From Xanthobacteraceae bacterium (lineage in GTDB: Bacteria; Pseudomonadota; Alphaproteobacteria; Rhizobiales; Xanthobacteraceae), in NCBI GenBank assembly GCA_022844485.1, contig JALHLQ010000008.1, forward strand, positions 62,001 through 126,000: DNA of 64,000 nt. Reading direction: 5' to 3'. Numbering within the stretch: the stretch's first letter is position 1; each line of letters opens with the position of its first letter. Positions 45,602 to 53,665 of this stretch are shown piece by piece. The notes beneath the pieces are model-generated. The model had not been told where the DNA came from and ran no database searches. It saw only the letters and a list, made by a program, of their open reading frames with translations. The position numbers and the translations under genes are program-made.

Positions 45602-46127
45602 GCCAAGCGGGACCGGTCAGCTGCGTCGCCTCGGCCCTTCAGCTGGCTTTGGTGATCATACTCGCGCGCGTCTTCGTTGCACACGCATTTGCTCTTGGGT
45701 GAGATCGAGGCCATTCGCCCAGGCTGCGGGTACGACGATCGCACTGGTCGGATTGGCCGTCGCGGCAAACGCGGCCTTGTAACAGACCCGGTAGCGTCAA
45801 ACGGGCGAAAAGACCGGCTGATTCAATTTTCGACCGGTATCAGTGCTTTCCAACCGACCCCCAAGCAGCAAATCCGGACATCGAAGAGACGTGACCAGAC
45901 AAAGACGCGGAGAATCTGCGCATGCGGCCAAAGCAAACGGGGCAAACCACTGCAGAGACCGGCTGAAGCGGCGCTAACCCGCGGAACTGTTGCGCGTTCT
46001 CTGAAAGAACAGAAGCCGCCGCACAGCGGGCTGCTGCCGGCTGGCTGGGGCGCCAGGATTTGGGACGGCCGCCAGCGAGCGCACTCAGCCGACAAGGCGC
46101 CTCGGCCTACCTGAGAATAACCTTTTG
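45602..46127. other. Gene-free stretch before the insertion element
   Basis: About 525 bp without a supported gene. The ORF at 45677-46114 has no recognisable sequence and an erratic composition. The only identifiable content is the tRNA-Gln 3' fragment at 46039-46060 and the left flank of the insertion sequence. Confidence 0.6.
46039..46060 (-). pseudogene. tRNA-Gln 3' fragment (possible attachment-site remnant)
   Basis: These 22 bases are identical to 52467-52488, covering the 3' end of the intact tRNA-Gln: CCA, acceptor strand, 3' T stem and part of the T loop. The orientation is the same. Duplicated tRNA 3' ends typically mark the far end of an integrated element. No integrase gene accompanies it. 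Confidence 0.7.
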
Positions 46128-46129
46128 AG

Positions 46130-47559
46130 TCGTCCGTTAAGAAGCTGATTGAGCATTGATTGGATTGTGAAGGCGCACAGGAGCGCGTTCCGGATCAGGC
46201 GCAAGAGAATCCTCAACTAGGCGAGGACGAGGCGGAGATTGTGTCCGACGGCTGTGAGGATGGCGTTTGCGGCGTCGCCGGCGCAACCCTTGAGATAGCA
46301 ACGGCCGAGGTGACCATCGGTCTTCATGTGGCCGATCACGGCTTCGATGGCGAGCGACGTCGCAGTTCGCGTTTGATGACACCGAACACGCCGCGCTTCT
46401 GCCCGGAGATGAAGACGCGGCGCGGGTTCTCGGCGTCGTGACCGCGGTATCTCTTGTCGACATAGGCGCGCTCGATCGGGCAGCCGGTGAGCTTTTCGGT
46501 GGCTTTGATGACGGCGCCGAGCGTATGGCCGTCATAAGGATTGCCGGGCAGCGCCTTGGCGTGCAGCACGAACTGGCCGCCGGGCGCGCGGGCATTGCTG
46601 GTGACGATCGAGGCCTTGACGCCAAACTCATAGGGCGCGCTGGCTTTGCCCTTGCCGATCCACTCGACCTCGGAAGCATGGAAGGAATAGAGCTTCCAGC
46701 CGCGCTGGCGCTGCTTTCGGGAGCGGATCTGTGATGCGCGCGCGAGCGGGATAGCGAAGGCCTCCTCCAGCACCGGCTGCCCCGCGATCTTGCGGCGGAT
46801 GTCGCGGATGATGCGGCCGAGCCGTGTGCGCAGGAGGCGCAGTTCTCGTAGTCCCTGCTTCCTCGCCAAGCGGTTCAATCCTTTGATCGCGGCATGCAGC
46901 AGCTTGGCGTCGGTCGGGAAGCTGATCGCCTTGGGCTGCACTGTCGTGTCGACGGTCACCCGCTTGAGGTCCTTCGTCTGCAGCGCGCCGCTTGCATGCG
47001 CGATCCGCAGGCTCTCGGCCAGCAAAAGCTCCAGCCTGTCGCCGAGACGCTTCCGCCAATGGCTGAGGTCGGAGCGCTCATGCGGGAAGGCATGCTGGAA
47101 GAACTCTTCGCCGGTGAAGTACTGGAAATAGGGGTCGTGGACCCAGCGCTCGCACACCGCCTCGTCAGACAGGGCGTAGATGTGCTTGAGCAGCAAGAGC
47201 CCGATCACGAAACGGGTCTCGATGCCCGGCCGCCCCTTGTTGCTGTAGAGCGGCGCGATCTCACCGTCGAGCCACTCCCAGTCGACCTTGCCGGCAAGCT
47301 GCACCAGCTCATGTTTCATGTTGATGATCTACTCGAGCCTGGCCCGGAACAGATCGTCTGATCCTGTCGTCTCGCGCTGTCTCGGTCGCATCGTCCCCTC
47401 CGACGCGACAACAGAATCATGCTTCGCAGGACAAGGGAATCGCGAAAACGAAATTGCAAGGTTCCGAGCATCACGCCCGCAAAACCCTGCAATCTTAAAC
47501 CCGCCAAAAAAGCAAAAATCGACTCTCGATCAGCCGCTTAAGAGTTCTTCACAGACGAC
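46130..47559 (-). mobile_element. IS5-family insertion sequence, degenerate
   Basis: The element is bounded by imperfect inverted repeats: left TCGTCCGTTAAGAA inward from 46130, right (reverse complement) TCGTCTGTGAAGAA ending at 47559, differing at two positions. TTTTGAG flanks both sides (46123-46129 and 47560-47566) as a target-site duplication candidate. It is ~1.43 kb long and carries one transposase gene broken by a frameshift. Exact ends could shift by a base because the final G/C is shared with the direct repeat. Confidence 0.75.
46217..47319 (-). pseudogene. IS5-family DDE transposase, frameshifted
   Basis: The main frame (47319 to 46336, 327 residues) has the IS5-type N terminus (GRPGIETRFVIGLLLLKHIY, WVHDPYFQYFTGEEFFQH), the first Asp in VTVDTTVQPK and the second in AYVDKRYRGH. 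Near 46350 a one-base loss shifts the frame. The continuation in the other frame reads AIEAVIGHMKTDGHLGR and ends at a TAG (46217-46219). This splits the R-x3-E-x6-K part of the catalytic YREK motif, so the catalytic Glu is lost from the main product. Confidence 0.88.
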
Positions 47560-47599
47560 TTTTGAGGCTCCACGTCTATGCACACGCTTGGCCGGAGGC

Positions 47600-48463
47600 T
47601 TATTCACTCTCCATATGCTTTCGTTCGAACTCCCAGACGCGTTCGAATCCCATAAGCTGCGAGAAGTCGGCGAAAGAGTAGAGTTCGCCACCCCATGCCT
47701 TGCTCGAGCCTTTCGCGCGGATTTCTCCGTAGACGGATCGCAAGGCGGCGCCCATCGCGAGAAAGCCGGAGGCCGGAAAGATGGCGACCTTGAAGCCGAG
47801 CTTTTCGAGTTCGGCGCGATCCAGAAGCGGCGTCCGGCCACCTTCCACCATGTTAGCAATGAGCGGAAGATCGAATGCGCGCCCGATCTGCGCCATCTCC
47901 TCGACGGTTTCCGGGGATTCGATGAAGAGCAGGTCGGCGCCAGCTTTCGCGAAGGCTTCCCCACGCCGCAACGCTTCATCCAGTCCGAGCGTCGTCCGCG
48001 CGTCGGTGCGCGCAATGATCAGGAAGTCCCTCGACGTGCGGGCCTCGGCGGCGACCTTGACGCGCCGGACGGCGTCTTGCAGCGGCACGACGCGCCGTCC
48101 GAGCGTGTGCCCACACTTCTTCGGAAACTCCTGGTCCTCAATCTGGATCGCCTGCGCGCCCGCCGCTTCGTAGCCTCGCACGGTGAAATCGACATTGAGC
48201 AATCCGCCGTAACCCGTGTCGCCGTCCGCGATCAATGGCGTCGTCGTGCTCTGCGCGATCTGCCGTACACGGCCGACCATATCCGTATAAGTCGCAAGTC
48301 CCGCATCGGGTAGCCCGAGATAGGACGCAACGACTCCGTAGCCGGTCATGTAGAGCGCATCGAATTCCATTTTGTCGGCAATCTTTGCCGAGATCATGTC
48401 GAAAACACCGGGGGCGGAAATCAGGCCCGGCTGCGTCAGCCGCGTCGAGAGCGAATTGATCAT
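47600..48463 (-). CDS. Isocitrate lyase / PEP mutase superfamily enzyme
   Basis: This 287-residue TIM-barrel protein has MTGYGVVASYLGLPDAG, the metal-binding IADGDTGYGG, and the lyase signature KKCGH with its catalytic Cys. These features fit 2-methylisocitrate lyase, oxaloacetate decarboxylase or carboxyphosphonoenolpyruvate mutase relatives. The ATG at 48463 is preceded by AAGGA; the frame is open to 48532, overlapping the permease gene. It is the last gene of the ABC operon that starts at ~51.76 kb, so it may act on the imported acid. Confidence 0.88.
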   Translation of the reverse strand: MINSLSTRLTQPGLISAPGVFDMISAKIADKMEFDALYMTGYGVVASYLGLPDAGLATYTDMVGRVRQIAQSTTTPLIADGDTGYGGLLNVDFTVRGYEAAGAQAIQIEDQEFPKKCGHTLGRRVVPLQDAVRRVKVAAEARTSRDFLIIARTDARTTLGLDEALRRGEAFAKAGADLLFIESPETVEEMAQIGRAFDLPLIANMVEGGRTPLLDRAELEKLGFKVAIFPASGFLAMGAALRSVYGEIRAKGSSKAWGGELYSFADFSQLMGFERVWEFERKHMESE

Positions 48464-48479
48464 GGTCCTTCCATATGAT

Positions 48480-49217
48480 TCATGGCGCCACACGATGGTG
48501 CAGCCGGTGATCGAGCCAAAGCAGCACAGCATTGGCCGATACGGCGACGACCGCGAGCAGCAGGATCGTCGCCATGATCGCGGCGACGTCGTGCAGGCCG
48601 ATGGCGTTCATGATCAGGTAGCCGAGTCCACGCTGTGAGGCGAACATCTCGCCGATCAGGACGCCGAGCAGCGTCAACGAGAAGCCAATCCGAAGACCCG
48701 ACACGATTTCCGGCAGCGCGCCGGGAATGACGATGGTGAGGAGCGTCTGCGCGCGGGAGAGATGCAGCACGCGCGCGGTCTTCAGGTAAACCGGCGAGAG
48801 ATTGCGCACGGCGTTCATGGCGAAGATCGCAATCGGAATGATGCCGTGAATCGTCCCGAACGCGATCTTGGCCGGCAGGCCCAGGCCGAAGATCAGAAGG
48901 ATGACAGGGTAAAGCGTGACTTTCGGCAGACTGTAGATCGACACGAGCATCGGCTCCGCCACCTGCGCGCCGGTGCGGTTGAGTCCGAGCATCAATCCAA
49001 GGCCGAGCCCTCCTGCGATGGCGAGCAGGAGAGCATAGACGAACGCTTTGGCCGTTTCTGCGGCATGCGGCCAGAAGCGGGCGCTGTTCACCATGCTCCA
49101 AGCCTTGGCCACGGTATCCGCAGGCGAAGTGAGCGCAAACGGCGCCGCAAGATGAAGCGCGTGCCAAACTGCGAGGCCCGCCGCCACGAGCAGAACGAGG
49201 TCAAAGCTTCGGCGCAT
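48480..49217 (-). CDS. ABC transporter permease (SsuC/TauC type)
   Basis: This 245-residue permease has about six helices. 'LGLPAKIAFGTIHGIIPIAIF' and the coupling loop YLKTARVLHLSRAQTLLTIV are followed by GVLIGEMFASQRGLGYLI. It begins three bases after the stop of a second permease and ends 16 bp before the PEP-mutase-like start. With its neighbour it probably forms a heterodimeric channel. Confidence 0.9.
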   Translation of the reverse strand: MRRSFDLVLLVAAGLAVWHALHLAAPFALTSPADTVAKAWSMVNSARFWPHAAETAKAFVYALLLAIAGGLGLGLMLGLNRTGAQVAEPMLVSIYSLPKVTLYPVILLIFGLGLPAKIAFGTIHGIIPIAIFAMNAVRNLSPVYLKTARVLHLSRAQTLLTIVIPGALPEIVSGLRIGFSLTLLGVLIGEMFASQRGLGYLIMNAIGLHDVAAIMATILLLAVVAVSANAVLLWLDHRLHHRVAP

Positions 49218-49220
49218 CGC

Positions 49221-49970
49221 TCAGCGTCCCAGCCGACGCAAAAGGTGCTGCTCATAAGTGTGAAACAGCGCGTTCACGACTGTCACAAGCAGGATAACGA
49301 AGAGCATCAGGGCGTACATTGTCGCATTGTCAAAGTTGTTGAACGCATAAGCAATCGAGTAGCCGATGCCTGATGAAGCCATGATGAATTCGGCCGCAAT
49401 GACACCGATGAACGAATAGGCGATCGCGAGCTTGATGCCCGTGAACAGGTACGGAACGGCGCTTGGAAGCTTAATCTGCAACGCCACCGCGATGGGTCCC
49501 ATTCGATACATCTTCCCAGTCTTGACCAGCACACGCGGGATCCGGTCGAACCCGTTTAGCGTGGCGATGATCATCGCAACGATGCCGAACAGGAATCCAA
49601 TGGCGACGATCGCGCCGCGGCCAAGACCGAACAGCACGATGAACAGCGGGTAGAACGCGAAGAAAGGCAAGGCGTAGTAGCTCGCGAGAAAGGGATCGAC
49701 CGCGCGGCGTACACGCGGAAACGCATGAACCGTCGCGCCGATCACGAACCCTCCTGCAACAGACATGACGAAGGCGAGCGCAACATTGCCGAGCGTCTGA
49801 GTCATGTCGGCGTTCGCTTCGCCGCTCGCCAGGATATCCCAAAGCCGCCCCGTCATGGCCGAAGGCGCGATCAGGATGCGCGGACTGATGATGCCCGCCT
49901 GACAAAGACTCTCGAGGGCGAGAACGAAGCCTGCGACCACGATCAGCCGCAACACACCGACGCGACTCAT
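49221..49970 (-). CDS. ABC transporter permease (SsuC/TauC type)
   Basis: This is a 249-residue permease with the same fold as the next gene: YYALPFFAFYPLFIVLFGLG, the coupling loop VLVKTGKMYRMGPIAVALQI and GVIAAEFIMASSGIGYSIA. Its ATG overlaps the stop of the ATPase gene by four bases. Confidence 0.9.
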   Translation of the reverse strand: MSRVGVLRLIVVAGFVLALESLCQAGIISPRILIAPSAMTGRLWDILASGEANADMTQTLGNVALAFVMSVAGGFVIGATVHAFPRVRRAVDPFLASYYALPFFAFYPLFIVLFGLGRGAIVAIGFLFGIVAMIIATLNGFDRIPRVLVKTGKMYRMGPIAVALQIKLPSAVPYLFTGIKLAIAYSFIGVIAAEFIMASSGIGYSIAYAFNNFDNATMYALMLFVILLVTVVNALFHTYEQHLLRRLGR

Positions 49971-50821
49971 CGGCCCGCTCCCTGGCCGATCGCCTTAAGC
50001 GACTCCTCCCGAAGCAGCGACCATAAACGTGTCGTGACGGCTCCGAATCGGGCATCCGCGGCGATGCGCGAGTCGCGCTCGCGCGGCCAGCTCGTCGCGA
50101 CTTCCTCGATGATGCGCCCTGGCCTCGCTGACATGACGCCGATGCGGTCCGACAGCATCGCCGCCTCGTCGAGTGCGTGCGTGATCAGCAGCACCGTCGC
50201 CCCGGTTTCACGCCAAATCTTGAGGAGCTCGTCGCCCATGATGAGCCGCGTCTGCGCATCGAGCGCACCGAACGGCTCGTCCAACAGGATCAGCCGCGGC
50301 TGGGTCACGAGCGTGCGGGCGATGCAAACTCGCTGGCGCATGCCGCCCGATAACTGCGCCGGATAGGCCTTGGCGAAATCAACAAGACCCATGAAGCGCA
50401 GCGCATAGTCGACACGCCGCGCGACCTCGGCCGCTTCGAGACCGGCGCGCCGAAGGCCGAATGCGATGTTGTCGGCGACGGTGAGCCAAGCGAAGGACGC
50501 GTCCTCCTGGAACACGACCCCAACTCCGTCTGGCACGACGGCTCCAACGACCGCGCGCCCCTCGAAACTCACTTGCCCCGAGGTGGCAGGCGACAATCCG
50601 GCAAGCACGTCGACGAGTGTCGACTTGCCGCAGCCCGAAGGCCCGATCACAGAGAAAAATTCACCACGCCGCAAGACGAGATCCACGCCCGCGAGCGCTT
50701 GCACCCCTGGATTTCCATCGATTCCTGCATACACTCGCACGACATCGCGCATTTCCGCATGCGCATCGGCCATCGTGTGGTCCCGCGCTATACGATCGCG
50801 CGGAACCGGAGTGACGCTCAT
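49967..50821 (-). CDS. ABC transporter ATP-binding protein (SsuB/TauB type)
   Basis: This 284-residue ATPase has Walker A GPSGCGKST, signature [12 protein letters not shown], Walker B LILLDEPFGALD and the H-loop LLITHALDEA. The ATG at 50821 overlaps the receptor stop (ATGA), which fixes the start; the frame continues upstream to 50941 as a shadow of the receptor gene. Confidence 0.92.
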   Translation of the reverse strand: MSVTPVPRDRIARDHTMADAHAEMRDVVRVYAGIDGNPGVQALAGVDLVLRRGEFFSVIGPSGCGKSTLVDVLAGLSPATSGQVSFEGRAVVGAVVPDGVGVVFQEDASFAWLTVADNIAFGLRRAGLEAAEVARRVDYALRFMGLVDFAKAYPAQLSGGMRQRVCIARTLVTQPRLILLDEPFGALDAQTRLIMGDELLKIWRETGATVLLITHALDEAAMLSDRIGVMSARPGRIIEEVATSWPRERDSRIAADARFGAVTTRLWSLLREESLKAIGQGAGR

Positions 50822-51759
50822 TTTAGGTAACTCGTGTCGACGACCTTGCTCCAGTCGACCTTGCCTTCCACCTCGCCGACGATCTGCAATCCCTTGATCA
50901 TGTTGTCCATGGCTTCGTATTCGAACTCGCCGCCGCTCCAATACTTGAGCGCGATAAGGTTCTTGATTGCGGTGAGCGCAATGGCCTCTTCGATCGCGTA
51001 GTGCTTGGACACGATCTTGGCCGTCTCTTCCGGATTGGCGTAGACGAAGTCGACCCCCTTCTTGCGCGCTTGCACGAGCTTGCGCAGCTTGTCACCGTTC
51101 GCTTTTGCGAATTCGGTCGTCGTGACTCCCACGGTCTGCACCATCGGCGGCAATTCTTCGCTGACATGGAATACGGGCTTGAACTTGCCTTTCATCCTCG
51201 CCCAGATCGGGTCCATGATCGGGGCCGCCGCCACCGCCTTCTGCTCGACCATCGTGAGACCAGCGCCGATCCCGCCAGCCGCCACAGGCTGCGACTTGAT
51301 GCCATGTTTCTCGCTGACCATGATGAGCAGCATGTCCGTGACGGACTTCGGCGAGGTGATCGCGACTTTCTTGCCCGCCAGATCTTTGATCGACGAAATT
51401 CCGGAGTCGGGCGTTGTCACCCACAGGATTTCGCCCGCGGTGCGCACGCCGCTGTGGATGATCTTGAGATCGATCCCTTGCTTCATCGCCGCCACGACAG
51501 CCGAAAGCGCAACTTCGCCGTACGGCATATCCGCCGCCACCACATTGCGCATCGTGGTGCCGCCGCCCTTGGAGGTCAGCACGCCGTCGATGTCGAGGCC
51601 GCGCTCCTTGTAAAAGCCCTTCTCGATCGCAACAGCGTAGGGAGCGCCATACATCAGGACGCCCCAATGCGTGACAGTGATTTGCTCAGAACGGGCTTGG
51701 CCTGCTGCGAGCAGAGCAACCGCTGCTGCGATCACCGCGACCGACTTGAGAATGCGCAT
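50818..51759 (-). CDS. ABC transporter substrate-binding protein (NMT1/SsuA-like)
   Basis: This is a 313-residue receptor with a Sec signal ending AAGQARSEQ, then ITVTHWGVLMYGAPYAVAIE, KGFYKERGLDIDGVLTSKGG and 'DLAGKKVAITSPKSV'. The ATG at 51759 is preceded by GGGAGGA, a strong ribosome site. First gene of a five-gene operon (receptor, ATPase, two permeases, PEP-mutase-like enzyme). Confidence 0.92.
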   Translation of the reverse strand: MRILKSVAVIAAAVALLAAGQARSEQITVTHWGVLMYGAPYAVAIEKGFYKERGLDIDGVLTSKGGGTTMRNVVAADMPYGEVALSAVVAAMKQGIDLKIIHSGVRTAGEILWVTTPDSGISSIKDLAGKKVAITSPKSVTDMLLIMVSEKHGIKSQPVAAGGIGAGLTMVEQKAVAAAPIMDPIWARMKGKFKPVFHVSEELPPMVQTVGVTTTEFAKANGDKLRKLVQARKKGVDFVYANPEETAKIVSKHYAIEEAIALTAIKNLIALKYWSGGEFEYEAMDNMIKGLQIVGEVEGKVDWSKVVDTSYLK

Positions 51760-51813
51760 CGAATCCTCCCTCGCGCGCTTGAAGCACAGCTGCATAAAAA
51801 TGATGAGCGTTAA

Positions 51814-51826
51814 ATGGTAGCACCAT
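51814..51826. promoter_or_regulatory. Candidate operator ATGGT-AGC-ACCAT
   Basis: A perfect inverted repeat (5-bp arms, 3-bp spacer) lies 55 bp upstream of the receptor start in the AT-rich leader of the ABC operon (51760-51900). The position suits a promoter-proximal operator; the binding protein is unknown. Confidence 0.3.
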
Positions 51827-51999
51827 GTTTTATCGAATGAAATAAGGGAAATCGCAAATTTCGAGCAATAACAAGTTCCCGACAACGCGCCCGCGCGCTC
51901 TCGCAGAAGGTGCAAATTGAGCATCGACCTCTTGTGGCCACTTGTGGGGACAGGCCGCGCTGCATTTCTGTGCACGAGCACGGAGGGGGCATCCGTAAG

Positions 52000-52395
52000 C
52001 TAACCTGGGTGCCAGAACCTCCGGAAATCCGGCGCGCGTTTCTGCGAGAACGCATCAAGGCCTTCTTGCCATTCCGCGGGCGGTACATCCTTGAGGGTGG
52101 CACGCACTCGCTCCCAATCCGTTGGAGCGTGTCCATAGTGCGCGCGTTTCGCGGCTGCGATCGTGCCAGGTCCAGTTTGCGAGACGATTTGGGATGCCAG
52201 AGCGACCGCCGCGTTCACAACGTCGGCGGGCGCATCGACCACTTTGTTGACGAGACCAAGCTTTTCGGCCTCTGCGCCCGTCAGGCGGCGTTGCGTCAAG
52301 ATCAATTCTAGCGCGACACGGCTGCCGACAATTCTTTGCAAGCGTGCTGAAGCCGTATTCGGGATGACGCCGACCCCGACTTCAAGAGACTCGGT
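52000..52395 (-). pseudogene. Enoyl-CoA hydratase C-terminal fragment
   Basis: Reading from ~52395, SLEVGVGVIPNTASARLQRI and VGSRVALELILTQRRLTGAE are a good match to the second half of a crotonase, ending with QEGLDAFSQKRAPDFR. The N-terminal ~110 residues with the oxyanion hole are absent, and a stop codon (TAG) lies just upstream in frame. It abuts the intact tRNA-Gln, as expected for a gene cut by an insertion or deletion there. Confidence 0.82.
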
Positions 52396-52469
52396 CGTGA
52401 CTCGCTAACGCCCGGACAACTCGTGATATTTCCCACGTGGTTGAGCCGAGGAACGGAGACCGCTCTGGC

Positions 52470-52544
52470 TGGCTGGGGCGCCAGGATTCGAACCTGGGAA
52501 TGGCGGAATCAAAATCCGCTGCCTTACCGCTTGGCTACGCCCCA
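52470..52544 (-). tRNA. tRNA-Gln (anticodon TTG)
   Basis: The sequence folds into a full cloverleaf: acceptor TGGGGCG/CGCCCCA, D arm GCC..GGC, anticodon stem GCGGA/TCCGC with loop TTTTGAT, T arm CCAGG-TTCGAAT-CCTGG, and encoded CCA. The anticodon TTG reads Gln CAA/CAG. Partial copies lie at 38137-38180 and 46039-46060. Confidence 0.97.
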
Positions 52545-52663
52545 ATGCCGACAGGCACAGGCGGCGGGACCATACCGGCCGCTCCCGAGCCAATCAACGA
52601 TCTCGTCCGTGGCGAGCTGTGTTGCGGGGGCATGAGGCCAGGGCTATAAGTCCGCCGGCTAGT

Positions 52664-52740
52664 CGGAGTGTAGCGCAGTCTGGTAGCGCACCTCGTTCGG
52701 GACGAGGGGGTCGCAGGTTCAAATCCTGCCACTCCGACCA
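52664..52740 (+). tRNA. tRNA-Pro (anticodon CGG)
   Basis: A full cloverleaf is formed: acceptor CGGAGTG/CACTCCG, anticodon stem CCTCG/CGAGG with loop TTCGGGA, T arm GCAGG-TTCAAAT-CCTGC, and encoded CCA. The anticodon CGG reads Pro CCG. It is divergent from the tRNA-Gln 119 bp away. Confidence 0.97.
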
Positions 52741-52841
52741 TTCCTTGAATGCTGTCCAGCAGCACATCGCATCGTTGAACGGCAGTCGGGCCCGGCCTCC
52801 CAACCGCCTTCGCGCCCGCCGGCCCGGTGCGCCCCACAGCG

Positions 52842-52876
52842 AAAAGGCGCATCGCCATTCCCGATGCGCCTTTTTT
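52842..52876 (+). terminator. Strong Rho-independent terminator, bidirectional
   Basis: A 13-bp perfect stem AAAAGGCGCATCG / CGATGCGCCTTTT with the 7-base loop CCATTCC is followed by T residues on the plus strand, with AAAA on the other side. It lies ~100 bp after tRNA-Pro and ~35 bp past the stop of the convergent DUF892 gene, so it can end both transcripts. Confidence 0.9.
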
Positions 52877-52911
52877 CGAGCACTCCGGCGTCATTCGCCT
52901 GGCGCCAAGCC

Positions 52912-53592
52912 TCAAGCCCGCTTGCGCGAGGCCGCCTTGCGCTTGGACTGCGTCTTGCGGCCGGAGGACGAGCTCTTGCGGCCGGTCGACGCCGAGCGCC
53001 GTCCGCCGCCGGACTTGCGCGCCGCCGCCGCCTTCTTGCGGGAACCGCCGCCGCTGGCGCGCTTGCTGCCGGAACTGCCGCTCCGGCTGCCGCTTGCCTT
53101 CGGGTTCACGCGGCTCTCGGCCATCTGGTTCAGCTTCTTGTCGGTCGCCTTCTCCTGCTCAAGGATTTCCTTGAAAAGCTTCGCCACGTCGCGCCGTTTC
53201 ATCTCCTGCGCCCAGGCCGTCATCGTGCCGTAGCGCGTGATCTCATAGTGTTCGATCGCCTGCGCGGCGCCCACAATGGCGACATCGCGCAACTCGGGAT
53301 CCTGCACCTCCTGCATGACCTCCTGGCCTTCACGGATGATGCCGTCCATGGCCGGGCACTCCTTGCCCCTCGGTTCCTGACCGTGCATCTCGAACACTTT
53401 CTTAAGCCGCTCGATCTGGCCTTGCGTCTCCTTTTGATGCTGCTCGATCATCTGCTTCAGCTTCGGATTCGAAGCCTTCTCGATCATCTGCGGCATCGAT
53501 TTCAGAATCTGATTCTCAGCGTAGTACATGTCCTGCAGTCCGTGAAGGAGCAGGTCTTCCATCGAAGCGATCTCGCCCTGCGATCCAGCCAT
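52912..53592 (-). CDS. DUF892 (YciF-like) ferritin-fold protein with histone H1-like tail
   Basis: Residues ~8-165 of this 226-residue protein are a DUF892 four-helix bundle (MEDLLLHGLQDMYYAENQIL, 'MIEQHQKETQGQIERLKKVF', AAQAIEHYEITRYGTM) with the spaced Glu/His residues of a ferritin-like di-metal site. Family members are stress-linked, and their activity is unproven. Residues ~168-226 are almost only Lys, Arg, Ser, Gly and Ala, like a histone H1 tail, suggesting DNA binding. AGGAGGT precedes the ATG by four bases. Confidence 0.88.
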   Translation of the reverse strand: MAGSQGEIASMEDLLLHGLQDMYYAENQILKSMPQMIEKASNPKLKQMIEQHQKETQGQIERLKKVFEMHGQEPRGKECPAMDGIIREGQEVMQEVQDPELRDVAIVGAAQAIEHYEITRYGTMTAWAQEMKRRDVAKLFKEILEQEKATDKKLNQMAESRVNPKASGSRSGSSGSKRASGGGSRKKAAAARKSGGGRRSASTGRKSSSSGRKTQSKRKAASRKRA

Positions 53593-53665
53593 TACAACCT
53601 CCTGGAATTTTGGCTATGCAGCGAGACAAGCTTCCAGCGCAACCAAGGTTCCCGAGCGAGGCCGC

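Noticed and set aside
45677-46114. 145-codon ORF before the insertion sequence
   Set aside because: Runs through the tRNA-Gln fragment and has no recognisable sequence or ribosome site.
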